A program made the translations under genes and the position numbers. From assembly GCF_000243415.2 (NCBI RefSeq), contig NZ_KI912270.1:4855837-4919836 (forward strand): a DNA stretch of 64,000 nucleotides, given 5' to 3'. This document shows, in pieces, positions 7,903 to 17,541 of this stretch. Position 1 is the first letter of the stretch. Each line of letters begins with the position of its first letter. The notes below the pieces were generated by a model. It searched no databases, was not told the origin of the DNA, and was given only the letters and a program-made list of their open reading frames with translations. Source of the DNA: Mycolicibacterium tusciae JS617 (GTDB lineage Bacteria > Actinomycetota > Actinomycetes > Mycobacteriales > Mycobacteriaceae).

Positions 7903-9318
7903 CTAACGGCCGTGCTTCGCCCAGAAGGAGGCGAAGAGCTCTTCTTCGGTGATCGGCGCCCGCTGAATTGGTCTGGACACCCACGTCACGTTCACGAAGT
8001 GCCGGGCGTTGACATTTTCAGTGGTGATATTTCCTCCCCACGTCCCGCAGCTAAGGCTCAAGGTGAACGGCAGTCCGTTGCGTGGGCTACCGGCGCCTTC
8101 GTTGAGATTCTGATTGACCATCACCCGCGCCGTCTTAGTCCGCATCGCGAGTTCGTTGACGTGATGTTCGTTGGCCGAATGGATACCGCAGGTGTGACCG
8201 AGGCCTTGGTACTCGGTGATCGCGTTGACCAGATCAACCGCGGATTTGATGGCGCCCTTGTATTTGTAGACCGTCAGCACTACCGAGAGCTTCTCGCCCG
8301 AAAACGGGTAGTCGGGCCCGGTTCCAGTCTCCTCAACGAGGAGAAACGTGCGGTCCGCAGGGATCGAAAATCCACTGATGTCGGCGATATGGGTGGCAGA
8401 CTTGGCAATAACGTCAGGTGTTGGAATATGCCCACCGTCGGGCCACATCCGATGCTGCAGCGCTTTCTTCTCGTCGGCCGTGCAGACGTGGCCGCCCCTC
8501 TCGACGAGCCTGGTCATCAATGCGTCGTAGACAGATTCCTCGACGACGATGGCGTTATCGGCCAGGCAGCTGGTCGCATAATCGAATGTCTTCGCCGCGG
8601 AAATCGCCGCGGCTGCATCGTCGAGGTCGGCAGTTTCATCGACGACGTGAACCGAGTTGCCCACTCCGACCCCGTACGCCGGCGTTCCGGAACTGTACGC
8701 GGCCTTCACCATTCCGGCGCCGCCCGTCGCGACGATCAAGTCAGCCTGGCGCATCAGCTCCTGCGTCTTGGTGATCGACGGCTTGTCGAGAACCTGAATG
8801 AGGTCAGCCGGTGCGCCCACCTGTTCGCACGCTTTTCGCATCGTTTCAACAACATTGATGGTTGTGTTCACGGTGCGCGGATGCGGTGCGACGACGATGG
8901 CGTTGCGGCCCTTCAGCGCCATCAATGCCTTTAGAGGGGGCGTCGCATCCGGACCGGTGGTGGGGATCAACGCGGCGACTACGCCTACAGGTTTGGCGAT
9001 CTTGACCAGGCCTCGGTCGTGATCTTCCTCCACGATGCCCACGGTCTTAACCGTTCGCATGTCGGCCAGCACACCCAAAACTCGCTTGTTGATCTTGGTG
9101 ACTTTGTCGTCATAGTTGCCGAAGCCGCCCTCGTCGACCGCCAATTGCGCCAATGACGTCGTCTGGGCCGGGCGGGCTACTGCCCAGGCCACTGCGGTGC
9201 ACAACTCGTCTACTTGCTCTTGGGTGTAACTTTCGATCGCCCTTTGCGCGTCGCGCGCGCGGGCGACGATCGCCGAAACCTCGTCGACGGCTGGTTGGGC
9301 TGTCAGTGTGTCGGTCAT
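7903..9318 (-). CDS. CoA-acylating aldehyde dehydrogenase (EutE/SauS-like)
   Basis: 471 residues from ATG 9318. This is the acylating subgroup of the aldehyde dehydrogenase superfamily: Rossmann NAD-binding region with VGVVAALIPTTGP, the FDYATSCLADNAIV block carrying the catalytic Cys, and LGHTCGIHS near the end. Family members oxidise acetaldehyde, succinic semialdehyde or sulfoacetaldehyde to the acyl-CoA. In an alkene/CoM region the attractive substrate is the aldehyde 2-oxoethyl-CoM made from epoxyethane, giving a CoA thioester directly; this is inference. It is upstream of a 2-KPCC-like gene on the same strand, with IS256 copy 2 between them. Confidence 0.85.
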   Translation of the reverse strand: MTDTLTAQPAVDEVSAIVARARDAQRAIESYTQEQVDELCTAVAWAVARPAQTTSLAQLAVDEGGFGNYDDKVTKINKRVLGVLADMRTVKTVGIVEEDHDRGLVKIAKPVGVVAALIPTTGPDATPPLKALMALKGRNAIVVAPHPRTVNTTINVVETMRKACEQVGAPADLIQVLDKPSITKTQELMRQADLIVATGGAGMVKAAYSSGTPAYGVGVGNSVHVVDETADLDDAAAAISAAKTFDYATSCLADNAIVVEESVYDALMTRLVERGGHVCTADEKKALQHRMWPDGGHIPTPDVIAKSATHIADISGFSIPADRTFLLVEETGTGPDYPFSGEKLSVVLTVYKYKGAIKSAVDLVNAITEYQGLGHTCGIHSANEHHVNELAMRTKTARVMVNQNLNEGAGSPRNGLPFTLSLSCGTWGGNITTENVNARHFVNVTWVSRPIQRAPITEEELFASFWAKHGR

Positions 9319-9431
9319 CTCGTTAGCGTGTCGTATACGAAGCGTTATCGGATCGACCGGACAGGACAAACGCTTGAGTCGATTTAGACCCAAGCGGGCA
9401 CCTGCTCATTGAATGTGGCGGCAATTACGAG

Positions 9432-9444
9432 GCCAACCGTTGGC
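9432..9444. promoter_or_regulatory. Palindrome upstream of the aldehyde dehydrogenase
   Basis: GCCAACCGTTGGC is a perfect palindrome with 6-bp arms and a one-base centre, 114 bases before the dehydrogenase start. It is a candidate operator. No regulator gene is adjacent, and the nearby IS256 insertion at 9487 may have removed further control sequence. Confidence 0.3.
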
Positions 9445-9494
9445 AATGAGTAGCATCCGCCAAGTTCTCGGAGCAAGTCGGTTGCAGCCAACCT

Positions 9495-10968
9495 GAGCAT
9501 GTCCCGAGTCGCGTGGAATTTGGGTGACGATCCACGATGAACTCTAGGCGGCGGCACCGACAGATTTGGTGTCGGCGCCGGTGTCGGGGTGAGCGTGTCG
9601 GCGCAGGGCGTCGACGAGCTGGGGCATCTGCTTGTGGCCCTTGATGCGACGGAAGGATCGTTCGGCGTTGAGCATGCCGGCCGCGGTCCAGCGCAGCACC
9701 ATCTGCCCGTCGCGCCAGCGGGTGACGTTGCGATTGGTGGTCCGGGCGATGGAGATCATCGACTCGACCGGATTGGACGTGGTCAACGTCTTGGCGAGGC
9801 GGCCGTCGATGCCGAGGCGGGCGACAGTGAACATTTCCTCCAGCCCCTCGCGCAGGCTGGCGGCCGCACTGGGATAGTTCTTACCAAGTTGCCCGGCAAG
9901 GCTTTTCGCGTTGCGCAACCCGGTGTCTGGGTCAGGGTGGGCGAAGGCCTTGACCAACTTGGCGTCCACCCAGGCCTTGTCCTTGTCGGGCAGATGATCA
10001 GCGACATTTCTCCGCTTGTGCAAGGTACATCTTTGGATGAGGGCCTTGGCGCCGAACACCTCACGCACCGCCGCGGACAGCGCCTTGGCGCCGTCGCAGA
10101 CGACCAGCAGCCCATCGTCGATGGCCAGGCCGCGCTCGACCAGGTCGGCCAGCAGCGAGCGGACCACGGTCTTGTTCTCCGTGGAGCCGTCCCACAGCCC
10201 GACCGGGACCTTCGTTCCGTCGGCGGTGATCGCCAGCGCGACCACCACGCACCGCTGGGCCATGTGCTCCCCATCCAACATGAGCACCTTGATGTCCAGC
10301 TCGCTCAAGTCGCGGCTCATCAGCTCGCCCAGCGCGGTCTCGGTCTGGCGCACGAATCGGCGCGAAATCGCCGAGCGGCTAGTCGATTTCGCCTCCTCGC
10401 CGACCTGGGCGCCCACCGGCTCCGCAGTGCGGGCGTGCCGGCGGGTGGCCACCCCGGCCAGCATCCGCTCCATCACCACCTGGGTCAGCAGGTCATCGGC
10501 GGCGAAGTGCGCATAGGTGCTCAGCGCCACCTCGCTCCCATCCAGAGTGCGTGCCCGCGGCCGGGCCACCGGCACCCGCCGACCACCAAGGGTCACCGAC
10601 CCCTTCCCACTGCCGTGGCGCACCGAAATCCGGTCAGCGTCGTGCTTGCCCTTCGGCCCGCACGCCGCGGCGATCTCGGCCTCAAACATCGTCTGCATCA
10701 CCGCCATCCCGGCGGCCACGCTCATCGCCAACAACCCCTCCCGGGCCGCCCCGGCGATGCTGGTCATCGCCAGCCGGATCTCCTCCGGCAGCTCAGGCAA
10801 CCCGGCGGCGTCGGTCGTGTCAGCGAGGCGAACAGTAGGTACGGTCTTCATGGCGGTCCCTTACTCCTTCTTCGAGGTGTACTTGGTCGTTCACCCGAAG
10901 ACCTACCATCTGGCGGGCATCAGGTGAGGGACCGCCACCTCAAATTCCACGAAGACCGGGACAACCTC
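9495..10968 (-). mobile_element. IS256-family element, copy 2 (reference copy)
   Basis: 1,474 bp with the same terminal repeats as the other two copies. A perfect 8-bp target duplication GCCAACCT lies at 9487-9494 and 10969-10976. Its transposase frame is uninterrupted, and I use it as the reference for the indels in copies 1 and 3. Confidence 0.95.
9544..10851 (-). CDS. IS256-family transposase, copy 2
   Basis: 435 residues, intact. All three DDE regions are in one frame: IKVLMLDGEH, VCDGAKAL, and the block after the Cys-Thr-Leu-His motif leading to PVESMISIARTTNRNVTRW. The C-terminus ends with a basic Arg-His segment typical of Mutator-type transposases. It differs from copy 1 by one substitution near residue 361 (SNPVES against SDPVES) plus the indel region. 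This copy is the most likely source of transposition activity for all three. Confidence 0.95.
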   Translation of the reverse strand: MKTVPTVRLADTTDAAGLPELPEEIRLAMTSIAGAAREGLLAMSVAAGMAVMQTMFEAEIAAACGPKGKHDADRISVRHGSGKGSVTLGGRRVPVARPRARTLDGSEVALSTYAHFAADDLLTQVVMERMLAGVATRRHARTAEPVGAQVGEEAKSTSRSAISRRFVRQTETALGELMSRDLSELDIKVLMLDGEHMAQRCVVVALAITADGTKVPVGLWDGSTENKTVVRSLLADLVERGLAIDDGLLVVCDGAKALSAAVREVFGAKALIQRCTLHKRRNVADHLPDKDKAWVDAKLVKAFAHPDPDTGLRNAKSLAGQLGKNYPSAAASLREGLEEMFTVARLGIDGRLAKTLTTSNPVESMISIARTTNRNVTRWRDGQMVLRWTAAGMLNAERSFRRIKGHKQMPQLVDALRRHAHPDTGADTKSVGAAA

Positions 10969-10976
10969 GCCAACCT

Positions 10977-11385
10977 TGCCCGAACACTTAGGCGCCGCCA
11001 GTCGTCGCGCTCGAGCGGGACACGGAGGGTGATCCTGATCTAACCCGAGGAATGCTTCGTCACGCATCCTCGGACACCGACATCACCCACTGGGACGCTG
11101 AGTTCCTGTGCAGGCGGTGATCCAACGTCAGGTTGTCCTAGCGCGCGAAGCTCGGCGCGTTGCGCTCGCAGCGATTGGCCTACGCTCCTACGCTGCTTTT
11201 CGACCTCTGTCCGCTCAGCCAGTTTTGCGGCCTGAGAAGTCGACCATTATTTGATGTCCTCATACGATTCTGCTTAAGCCTCAATGAGTTCCGATACTCG
11301 TTCCGAGAGTTGCTCGTGCTCAGAGCCAGCAGTCAGACAACTGCGGATAAGCTGCCGCGTGCCTGACCCGTCGGCGGCTTCGCGT
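10977..11385. other. Intergenic region, nothing recognised
   Basis: About 400 bases between IS256 copy 2 and the stop of the 2-KPCC-like gene. Only short frames without family signatures are present. A hairpin-like GAGGAATGCTTCGTCACGCATCCTC at 11046-11070 may be a weak terminator or an IS footprint. Confidence 0.4.
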
Positions 11386-12950
11386 CTAGAGGTCTTGAAG
11401 ATCAGGGTTGCCGGCGCGCAGACGGGAGAGCTGGATGAAGTGTTCGGGATTGAGGAACAGTTCGTTCATCTCGCCCATCTCGTCGATGGTGATGCCCTTC
11501 TTGATGAGATGGTCCAGGTACTGAAATGCGTCTTTGGCTCCGAAACCGCAGTGGTGGGCGCCCAAGAGCCGGCGACTCTTGTTGTCGTAGATGCATTTCT
11601 GGAATCCGGTGAGTTCCGGGCGAGTGAAGCCGTAGAGCATACTGCCCTCGGCCAGCGGTAAAGACAGCTCCTCGTGGCGGATTCCTTTGGGCGGCATCTG
11701 GATGACGGAAATATCGCCGTATGCGTCGCGCGCCTCCTGTTCGGTCAACCCGACCCAGGTCACCTCGTAGGTGGTGTGCAGGAAGTCGGGAAACTCCGTG
11801 AAGTCGAACTCGAAAGCCTCGCCGGAGATGTTGCGCGCAGCGGTCATCCCACACTTTCGGGCTTTGAACATCTCCATCGGTGATCCGATGAGATCTCCGA
11901 TCGCATACACCCCCTCACGGAGGTCTGCATCCGGGAATTGACTTTGACGAAACCCTTCTTATCGACCTCGATGCCCAGCGCATCCACGTAAGGCTTGGTG
12001 TTGGGTCGCTCGCCGGTCCCGATGAAAACGAAGTCGGTCTCGATGACCTCCTCGGTGCCGTCGGCCAAGCGGACTAGTACGCCGGCGGCGCGGTCGTCTC
12101 CGACGACTTCCAGCGGCTCACAGCCTTCGATGATGTCCATGCCGCGCAACCGCATGTTGTCGACCACGTAGGTACGCAGATCCTCGTCCACGTGGTGCAG
12201 ACTTTCCGTTCGCATCAGCGCGCTACGGGTAAGAATCGTGGTGTGGCAGCCGGTCGCCTGAAAGAAGGAGCCGTACTCCATCGCGACTTTGGAGCCGCCG
12301 ATGATGACGCAGCTGGTCGGCTCGTAATCCAGGCCCGGGTCGATGAGCGTTGCGAAGTCATAGACGCCGGCCTTGTCCAACCCTGCGATCTCGGGCGGGA
12401 AGTGCGTCCGTGTTCCGGTAGCGAGCACGAGGCTTTGGGTGGTGAACCGCTCTCCGTTGACCTCGACGGTGTGCTTGTCGATGACGATTGCTTCGGCGTT
12501 GAGAATGTATTCCATGTCAAGCTGTTCTTTGCTCTGCCAGTTCATGAAAGCGTGTGCGTTGTTGCGGCCCTTCTTGAACAAAGTGATCATGTCGACGATC
12601 GAGGCGCGTTCCTCCTCGAACTTCGGGAACCACAACGTGTCTGAATTCCAGCGCATGTAGTCCATCTCGCGCGCGGCCTCGGAGAACAGATGGTGCGGAA
12701 CGCAGGCCTGATGCGGGCAGGAACCGCCGAGAAACGGCCATTTGTCGATCACCAGTTGACGCAGGCCGCGAGCCTGGGCGTAGGCTGACCCGAATCGACC
12801 GCCAGCGCCGCCGCCCACGAATATCACATCGAAAGCGGTCCCCCGCTTGCGATAGACATTCTCCAGCGGCTCGGAAACCACCCCGGTTTCGGCGTCGTGA
12901 ATCAAATCCTCCCACCGGTCCATGCTGAGAGTGGTGTCAATCAAGTCCAT
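11386..12950 (-). pseudogene. 2-ketopropyl-CoM carboxylase-like disulfide oxidoreductase, one frameshift
   Basis: Repaired length is about 521 residues, matching the 523-residue Xanthobacter 2-KPCC. FAD motif GGGAGG near residue 50, the redox pair GGSCPHQACVPHH (C-x4-C), a GGSKVAMEYG NAD(P) motif and the C-terminal ELFLNPEHFIQLSR are all present. The last keeps both the Phe and the His that correspond to F501/H506 of 2-KPCC. The frame is lost in a G5 run near 11915, between TSVRG and YAIGD; adding one G restores it. Start ATG 12950 has an AAAGGGA site. It would reductively cleave a ketoalkyl-CoM thioether with NADPH. The gene may be intact if the lost G is a read error. Confidence 0.85.
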
Positions 12951-14199
12951 CAGAATCCATCCCTTTCGGTATCTCCGGACCCGGAGATTGCCGGCGGCTG
13001 TCTTAAGCATCGCCGGGTGAAACCTCTCGGAACATGTCCTGAGGGACGAAGAATCACCGGTATCTAGTCCAATTCGTTGAATGCGTCGGCGAGGCTCCGC
13101 CGCGACACCGACACACAGAACTCGCTGAGCAAGTCGGCCCGAGGGTTCGACCGCCTCGTCAAATCGGAGTCGTGGAGCGCCGAAGAGACTGCGCGCGCCA
13201 GGAACTGGGCCTCAGCGCGGATCGCGACGAACCATCGCCGAGCTCACCGGCGACGTGGTGCCGGTCGCACCCCCCGCCAGCAAATCCGGCAACCTCACCA
13301 GCCGCTTTCGCTAACGCGGCAGTTGCACGCTCGCCGTTCCCGTCGGTAACACCCGAACGGGGTCCAGTCGTCGTGCTCGACGCTTGTCGGGTGCCGAGCC
13401 CATCGCGAGGCGAATGTGATGAGCACCCGCGCCAGCCAATACCGGATGTTGGCGGCGATTAAATCGAATGGGAGACAATTGAACCCGAACAATCTAACGA
13501 GAGGCCATTGAGAGTCAAGGCAAGTGGCCTCGGGCGCGAACTCGGCCCCGAGAGCCTGGCACCGTACTTTGAACCGTCCGTCGCCGAGCGGTTTTGGCAA
13601 CTCTTCAGCAGCGACCAGCAGGGCCGGGGCGAGTATATCTATATTCCTGCGGCCATCCGTGGCCTCGTCATGGCGCCGGCTTTGTTCCCCGAGGTCCGCG
13701 GCGGCGACCTTCACACACACCTGCTGCGATTCGCCGAGGGCACACTCGCACGCCGCCGCCGCCGTTCGGATGAGACGCGGGTTGACCCGGACCCTTAATC
13801 CCCTCTCAAAGCGACCTGTCTGTCTGTGAAGTGGCGCGCTGGACGGCGTGTCTGCGTGGTTCTGCCGGACGCGCCGTCTTTTCCGTTGCTCGACTCCAGC
13901 CACCGATACGCCCACCTTCTCGGCGTGAGGCAATGCCCCGATGTGCCGGTCACAAGCCCCTCCCTGCCGGAGTGCGGGCGCTATCGCGCGGCTGGCAAAA
14001 GGGCGGTGGCAGTTCCGAAGGGGGTCGGGTGCCGCTACTTCCGATGCCACGACCCCAACCGCCACCCCGCAGGTGTCAGGGGCTGTGGAGCTGCCAGATT
14101 GGTTCGGTGCGGGGGAAATGCCCTCCAGGCACTTCCCGAGCTTCCGAAGTCCCACACACCGCTTGCTCTAAGGCGAAGGCTCCTCAAGCGACACACCGG
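12951..14199. other. 1.2-kb region without a supported gene
   Basis: Several overlapping frames exist on both strands (for example 13295-14155 minus and 13508-13798 plus), but none has a recognisable motif, a good ribosome site or a convincing start. The minus frame has protein-like composition between about 13350 and 13640 and could be a decayed gene. The right end is the outer junction of the recombinase arm. No target duplication is seen across the two outer junctions (14199/14200 and 30150/30151). Confidence 0.35.
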
Positions 14200-14363
14200 T
14201 GCCCAACAGTCGACGAGTTCCTGAGCCCAACCGATATCGCCCGTTAGCCCTTTCAACGCCTGGAACAGCCGTTGTAGGCGTGTCGCTCCACCAGAACCCT
14301 CTGATGAACCGGCATCATTCTTGCTGACTGAATAGTTGGCGAGATGATGTTTCTTCACCCTGA

Positions 14364-15461
14364 GTGAAGTCGAGGAGGCGTGGGTTGGCTCTGGCTGTGG
14401 TCCGCGATCTGCGGGAACATCGCGTACCGACGAGCGAGGAGGAGCTTGCCGACTTCGAGACCGACGTGCTGGCCGGGTTCGTGCTGGCACGGGCGTCGGC
14501 CGGATTGGTCGACGGCACGATCCGCAACGACACCAACCACCTCGAGCTGATCCGCGACTGGTTTGGCCGGCCGCTGTGGGAGATGCAGCCCGCCGATGCC
14601 GACGTCTACTTCGGCACGGTGCTGCGCGATGCCAACCCCTCCACCCGCACCGGGCGGGCCGCAGCACTGGCCGTGTACTTCCAGTTCTTGGAGCTTCGGC
14701 ACAAGATCGACCTGCACAACATGACAGGTCGGGTCGTCGAGTGCCCGCTGGACGAGATCAACCGGCCGCGCGCTTCGGTCGATCCGCAGCTGCGTATCCC
14801 TCCGACCGCCGACGAGGTGGAGCAGCTGTTCGCCGGGTGGCGCGAGGAACTGGTCACCTGCCGCAAGTTCGCCCCGGCCGCCCGCAACTACGCGGTCGCC
14901 CGGCTGGCGGCCGACTTGGGACTGCGCATCAACGAGGCGCGGATGCTCGACCTGGACGATGTGCGGTGGGAACTGGGGCGGTTCGGCAAGCTGAACGTCC
15001 GTCACGGCAAGGGATCACGCCGCAAAGGCCCCAAACCGCGACTGGTGCCGCTCATCAACGGCGCTGACCGCAGCCTGAGATGGTTCATCGAAGACGTGCT
15101 CGGACTGTTCGATATCGACCCGAATAGCCATGGCGCGCCGCTGTTTCCGTCCGAACGCAAGAACATCGACGGGACGTGCATGCGCGCGACAGCTGACGTT
15201 TATCGCCGATCGTTGGCCGAGGCGGCGGACCGACATCTGCCCGCGTGGTCGGGGAAGCTGACCCCGCATGTGCTGCGGCACTTTTGCGCGTCGGAGCTTT
15301 ACCTCGGCGGAATGAACCTGTTCGCCATCCAGGAATTATGTGGTCACGCCTGGACTGCCACGACGGCTCGATATATCCACGTCCACGCCACCCACGTCGA
15401 AGATGCCTGGGTCACCGGACAACGCCGAGTCGCAGACCGATGGAAAGGATTGGCTCAATGA
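14364..15461 (+). CDS. Tyrosine recombinase of triad A
   Basis: 365 residues from GTG 14364. An N-terminal SAM-like core-binding domain (about residues 20-120) precedes the catalytic domain. LGLRINEARML carries box I Arg, KGSRRKGPKPR the Lys region, PHVLRHFCASEL the HxxR, and ELCGHAWTATTARYIHV the H/W and the Tyr nucleophile. All catalytic residues are present, so it should cut and rejoin DNA. The stop overlaps the next start (ATGA), indicating translational coupling with the HTH gene. Confidence 0.9.
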   Translation: MKSRRRGLALAVVRDLREHRVPTSEEELADFETDVLAGFVLARASAGLVDGTIRNDTNHLELIRDWFGRPLWEMQPADADVYFGTVLRDANPSTRTGRAAALAVYFQFLELRHKIDLHNMTGRVVECPLDEINRPRASVDPQLRIPPTADEVEQLFAGWREELVTCRKFAPAARNYAVARLAADLGLRINEARMLDLDDVRWELGRFGKLNVRHGKGSRRKGPKPRLVPLINGADRSLRWFIEDVLGLFDIDPNSHGAPLFPSERKNIDGTCMRATADVYRRSLAEAADRHLPAWSGKLTPHVLRHFCASELYLGGMNLFAIQELCGHAWTATTARYIHVHATHVEDAWVTGQRRVADRWKGLAQ

Positions 15462-15781
15462 AGTGGAATCTGCGCCTGACCGCGGCCAACCGCGGCATTT
15501 GGAAGGCCAGCGAACTCCAACGGATGCTGGCCGAGCGCGGCCTGGTGATCAGCGCCGGCAAGATGTCGGGCTTGTGGTCGGGCAACCCCAATGCCATCAA
15601 GCTCCACGATCTCGATGTTTTTTGCGCCGTGCTGGGCTGCGGCATCGACGAACTGCTGATCCCCGAGCCCGAAACCGTGGCCGCACCCACACCGAAGGGT
15701 AATGAGAGCGCCGCCGTGGGCGGTGAGGCCCGCCCCGTCACCCCGCGCGCCCGGACGGGAAGGTCGCTGCCGCCGCGATGA
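15458..15781 (+). CDS. Small HTH protein of triad A
   Basis: 107 residues. Residues 1-70 form a Cro/C1-type (XRE) helix-turn-helix: GIWKASELQRMLAERGL, then SAGKMSGLWSG, then LHDLDVFCAVLGCGIDELL. The remainder is a Pro/Ala/Arg-rich tail. It overlaps both neighbours by ATGA, so all three proteins are probably made together. It could be an excisionase/architectural factor or a repressor of the element. Triad B has a recognisable counterpart at 25276-25626. Confidence 0.85.
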   Translation: MKWNLRLTAANRGIWKASELQRMLAERGLVISAGKMSGLWSGNPNAIKLHDLDVFCAVLGCGIDELLIPEPETVAAPTPKGNESAAVGGEARPVTPRARTGRSLPPR

Positions 15782-17049
15782 ATTGCCTGCAATGCGGAGC
15801 CGAACTGCCAGCCAACGGTCGCCGCGACCAAAAATACTGCGGCAGAAGCTGTTCAAGAAAGGCGCACTACCATCGCGGAAAGGCGGGACTGCCCCCTCGC
15901 CCGCCCCGGCGGCATCCAGCCTTGGAATCCGACGACCCCGTGCTCGTGGCCGCCGCGGTATACGCCCGGGAACTCGGTGCCGCCCACGATTGGTGCGGTG
16001 AGACCACAAACCGATGCCTCGACGCCCTGGTCACCCTTCTGGTCGGTCGGCCCACCGGTAATCGCGTGCCGCTCACGGAGGTTCGAACACGGCCGCATCG
16101 GCTCGCGTCCCGTCGCAGGCTCGTCGAAATCCTCTCCCACTTCGACCTGCTGAAAGACGACACCGAACCTCCGATCCGTGCCTGGATCGAACGCGTCACC
16201 GCGGAACTTCCGCCAGGGTTCGCCGAGCCGGCCCACCACTGGCTCCTTACCCTGTTGGTCGGCGGCGCACGTGCTCGCCCACGATCGCCGAGGACGCTCT
16301 ACAGCTACTTCGGCTCGGTCAGGCCCCTTCTCGCGCACTGGGCCACCTCTTACGACCATCTCAGGGAGGTCACCAGGGCCGACGTCGACGCGGCGCTGCG
16401 GCCGTTTCAGGGAAACCAGCGCCACAATCTGATCAAGGCGCTGCGGTCGCTGTTCCGGCACGCCAAGAAGAATGGTCTGGTCTTCAGTAACCCAACAGCG
16501 GGTTTGAAGAGCCAACCAGTAGACCAAGACCTCCTGCCCATCACAAATGACGAGGTGCGCTCGATCGAACAGCTCGCGAGCGAACCGCTTGAACGCCTCG
16601 TCGTGGCGCTGAGCGTCGAACATGCCTGCCGCACAGCCGTTATACGCAAACTGACGCTCGACGACATCGACCTGCCGAACCGGCGGATCACCCTTGCCGG
16701 ACACAACCAACGGCTCGGGGAGCTCACCCACAGAGCGCTGATCACATGGCTCGACCACCGCCGGGACAGATGGCCCCACACTCCGAACCGGCACGTTCTA
16801 CTCACGACGAAAACTGCATTGCGCACAACGCCGGTGAGTCAAAAATCGGTGAAACCATCGTTGAGCGACAATGGATTCACGATCGAACGCATCCGTGCCG
16901 ACCGAATCCTTCACGAAGCGCTGACCGCAGGTCCGGACCCGCTGCATCTGTCTCTCGTCTTCGGCATCTCGCACAACACCGCACGGCGCTACACCACCGT
17001 GGCCGAACGGCTGCTCAGCGACGAACTCGAGCAGGCGGTGGAGCCGTAG
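15778..17049 (+). CDS. Zinc-finger recombinase-like protein of triad A
   Basis: 423 residues. The N-terminus MNCLQCGAELPANGRRDQKYC-G-RSC supplies four Cys for one zinc ribbon. Residues 150-420 follow the tyrosine-recombinase fold, with a core-binding part and EHACRTAVIRKLTLDDID at box I. The active site is eroded: the HxxR position reads RADR, and the box II Gly-His reads Gly-Ile before ISHNTARRY. It therefore looks like a DNA-binding or regulatory partner of the active integrase rather than an independent recombinase. Confidence 0.75.
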   Translation: MNCLQCGAELPANGRRDQKYCGRSCSRKAHYHRGKAGLPPRPPRRHPALESDDPVLVAAAVYARELGAAHDWCGETTNRCLDALVTLLVGRPTGNRVPLTEVRTRPHRLASRRRLVEILSHFDLLKDDTEPPIRAWIERVTAELPPGFAEPAHHWLLTLLVGGARARPRSPRTLYSYFGSVRPLLAHWATSYDHLREVTRADVDAALRPFQGNQRHNLIKALRSLFRHAKKNGLVFSNPTAGLKSQPVDQDLLPITNDEVRSIEQLASEPLERLVVALSVEHACRTAVIRKLTLDDIDLPNRRITLAGHNQRLGELTHRALITWLDHRRDRWPHTPNRHVLLTTKTALRTTPVSQKSVKPSLSDNGFTIERIRADRILHEALTAGPDPLHLSLVFGISHNTARRYTTVAERLLSDELEQAVEP

Positions 17050-17271
17050 TGCCGCCCAACGCCGCTAGACTCAGGCCCCACGAACCCGCCGCAGTTATGA
17101 ACCTTCGCGGCCGAAAGGCCGTGGGTTCCAGCTGAAATCGCTTCAATCCGGCTGAACTCACGAGAAACATAGCGGTAAACCGCCGTATTCGAACTCGCCG
17201 TATTTGCAGGGTGGTGCGGGCATTCGATCCGTCCGGAGTGAAAGTCAACTCAGCCCAGTCTGACTCGGCTG

Positions 17272-17541
17272 TCAGGTGCATCCACGGTGAGTTCGAGAGC
17301 TACATAGGCAGGCGAGTTCGTTGCTGATCCGTCGTGGCATCGCGTGATCGCGGCGAGCACATCCAGCAGCGCCCCGCGATGGTGTCATGATCCAAGTTGC
17401 GGCACAGTTGCGCTTAAGACAACCGTCAGGCCTCACGTCGACGGTCTGAGCCTCCCGATGCAATACGGGAATCAACCGACCACGTACCCGCGGCCACTCT
17501 GGTCGACGGGGCAAAACGGCCTCCAGACCTGTCTCGTTCAA
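17272..17541 (-). pseudogene. Inverted N-terminal relict of a B-type integrase
   Basis: The frame on the minus strand aligns with the start of the B integrase at 18058: LIPVLHREAQTVDV against SVPLLHPEAQTVEE, with a similarly spaced Arg-Asn-Cys cluster after it. Only about 45 residues are similar; the rest has decayed. Its upstream DNA also matches the upstream DNA of the B integrase, so two B-type 5' ends face each other across 17541-18057. Confidence 0.6.

Larger units (their letters stand above)
14200..17169 (+). repeat. Left arm of a 2,970-bp inverted repeat (triad A)
   Basis: This arm pairs base for base with 27181-30150 in reverse orientation; paired coordinates always sum to 44350, so there is no indel. 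The only protein change I noticed is Gly to Ser in the recombinase (VDGTIR against VDSTIR). The arm holds a complete three-gene recombinase triad plus about 160 bp of upstream and 120 bp of downstream sequence, so the repeat unit is probably the mobile element itself. Confidence 0.9.

Noticed and set aside
13295..14155. 286-codon minus-strand frame left of the recombinase island
   Set aside because: No ribosome site, no recognised motif, and competing frames on the other strand; kept only as an unsupported region.
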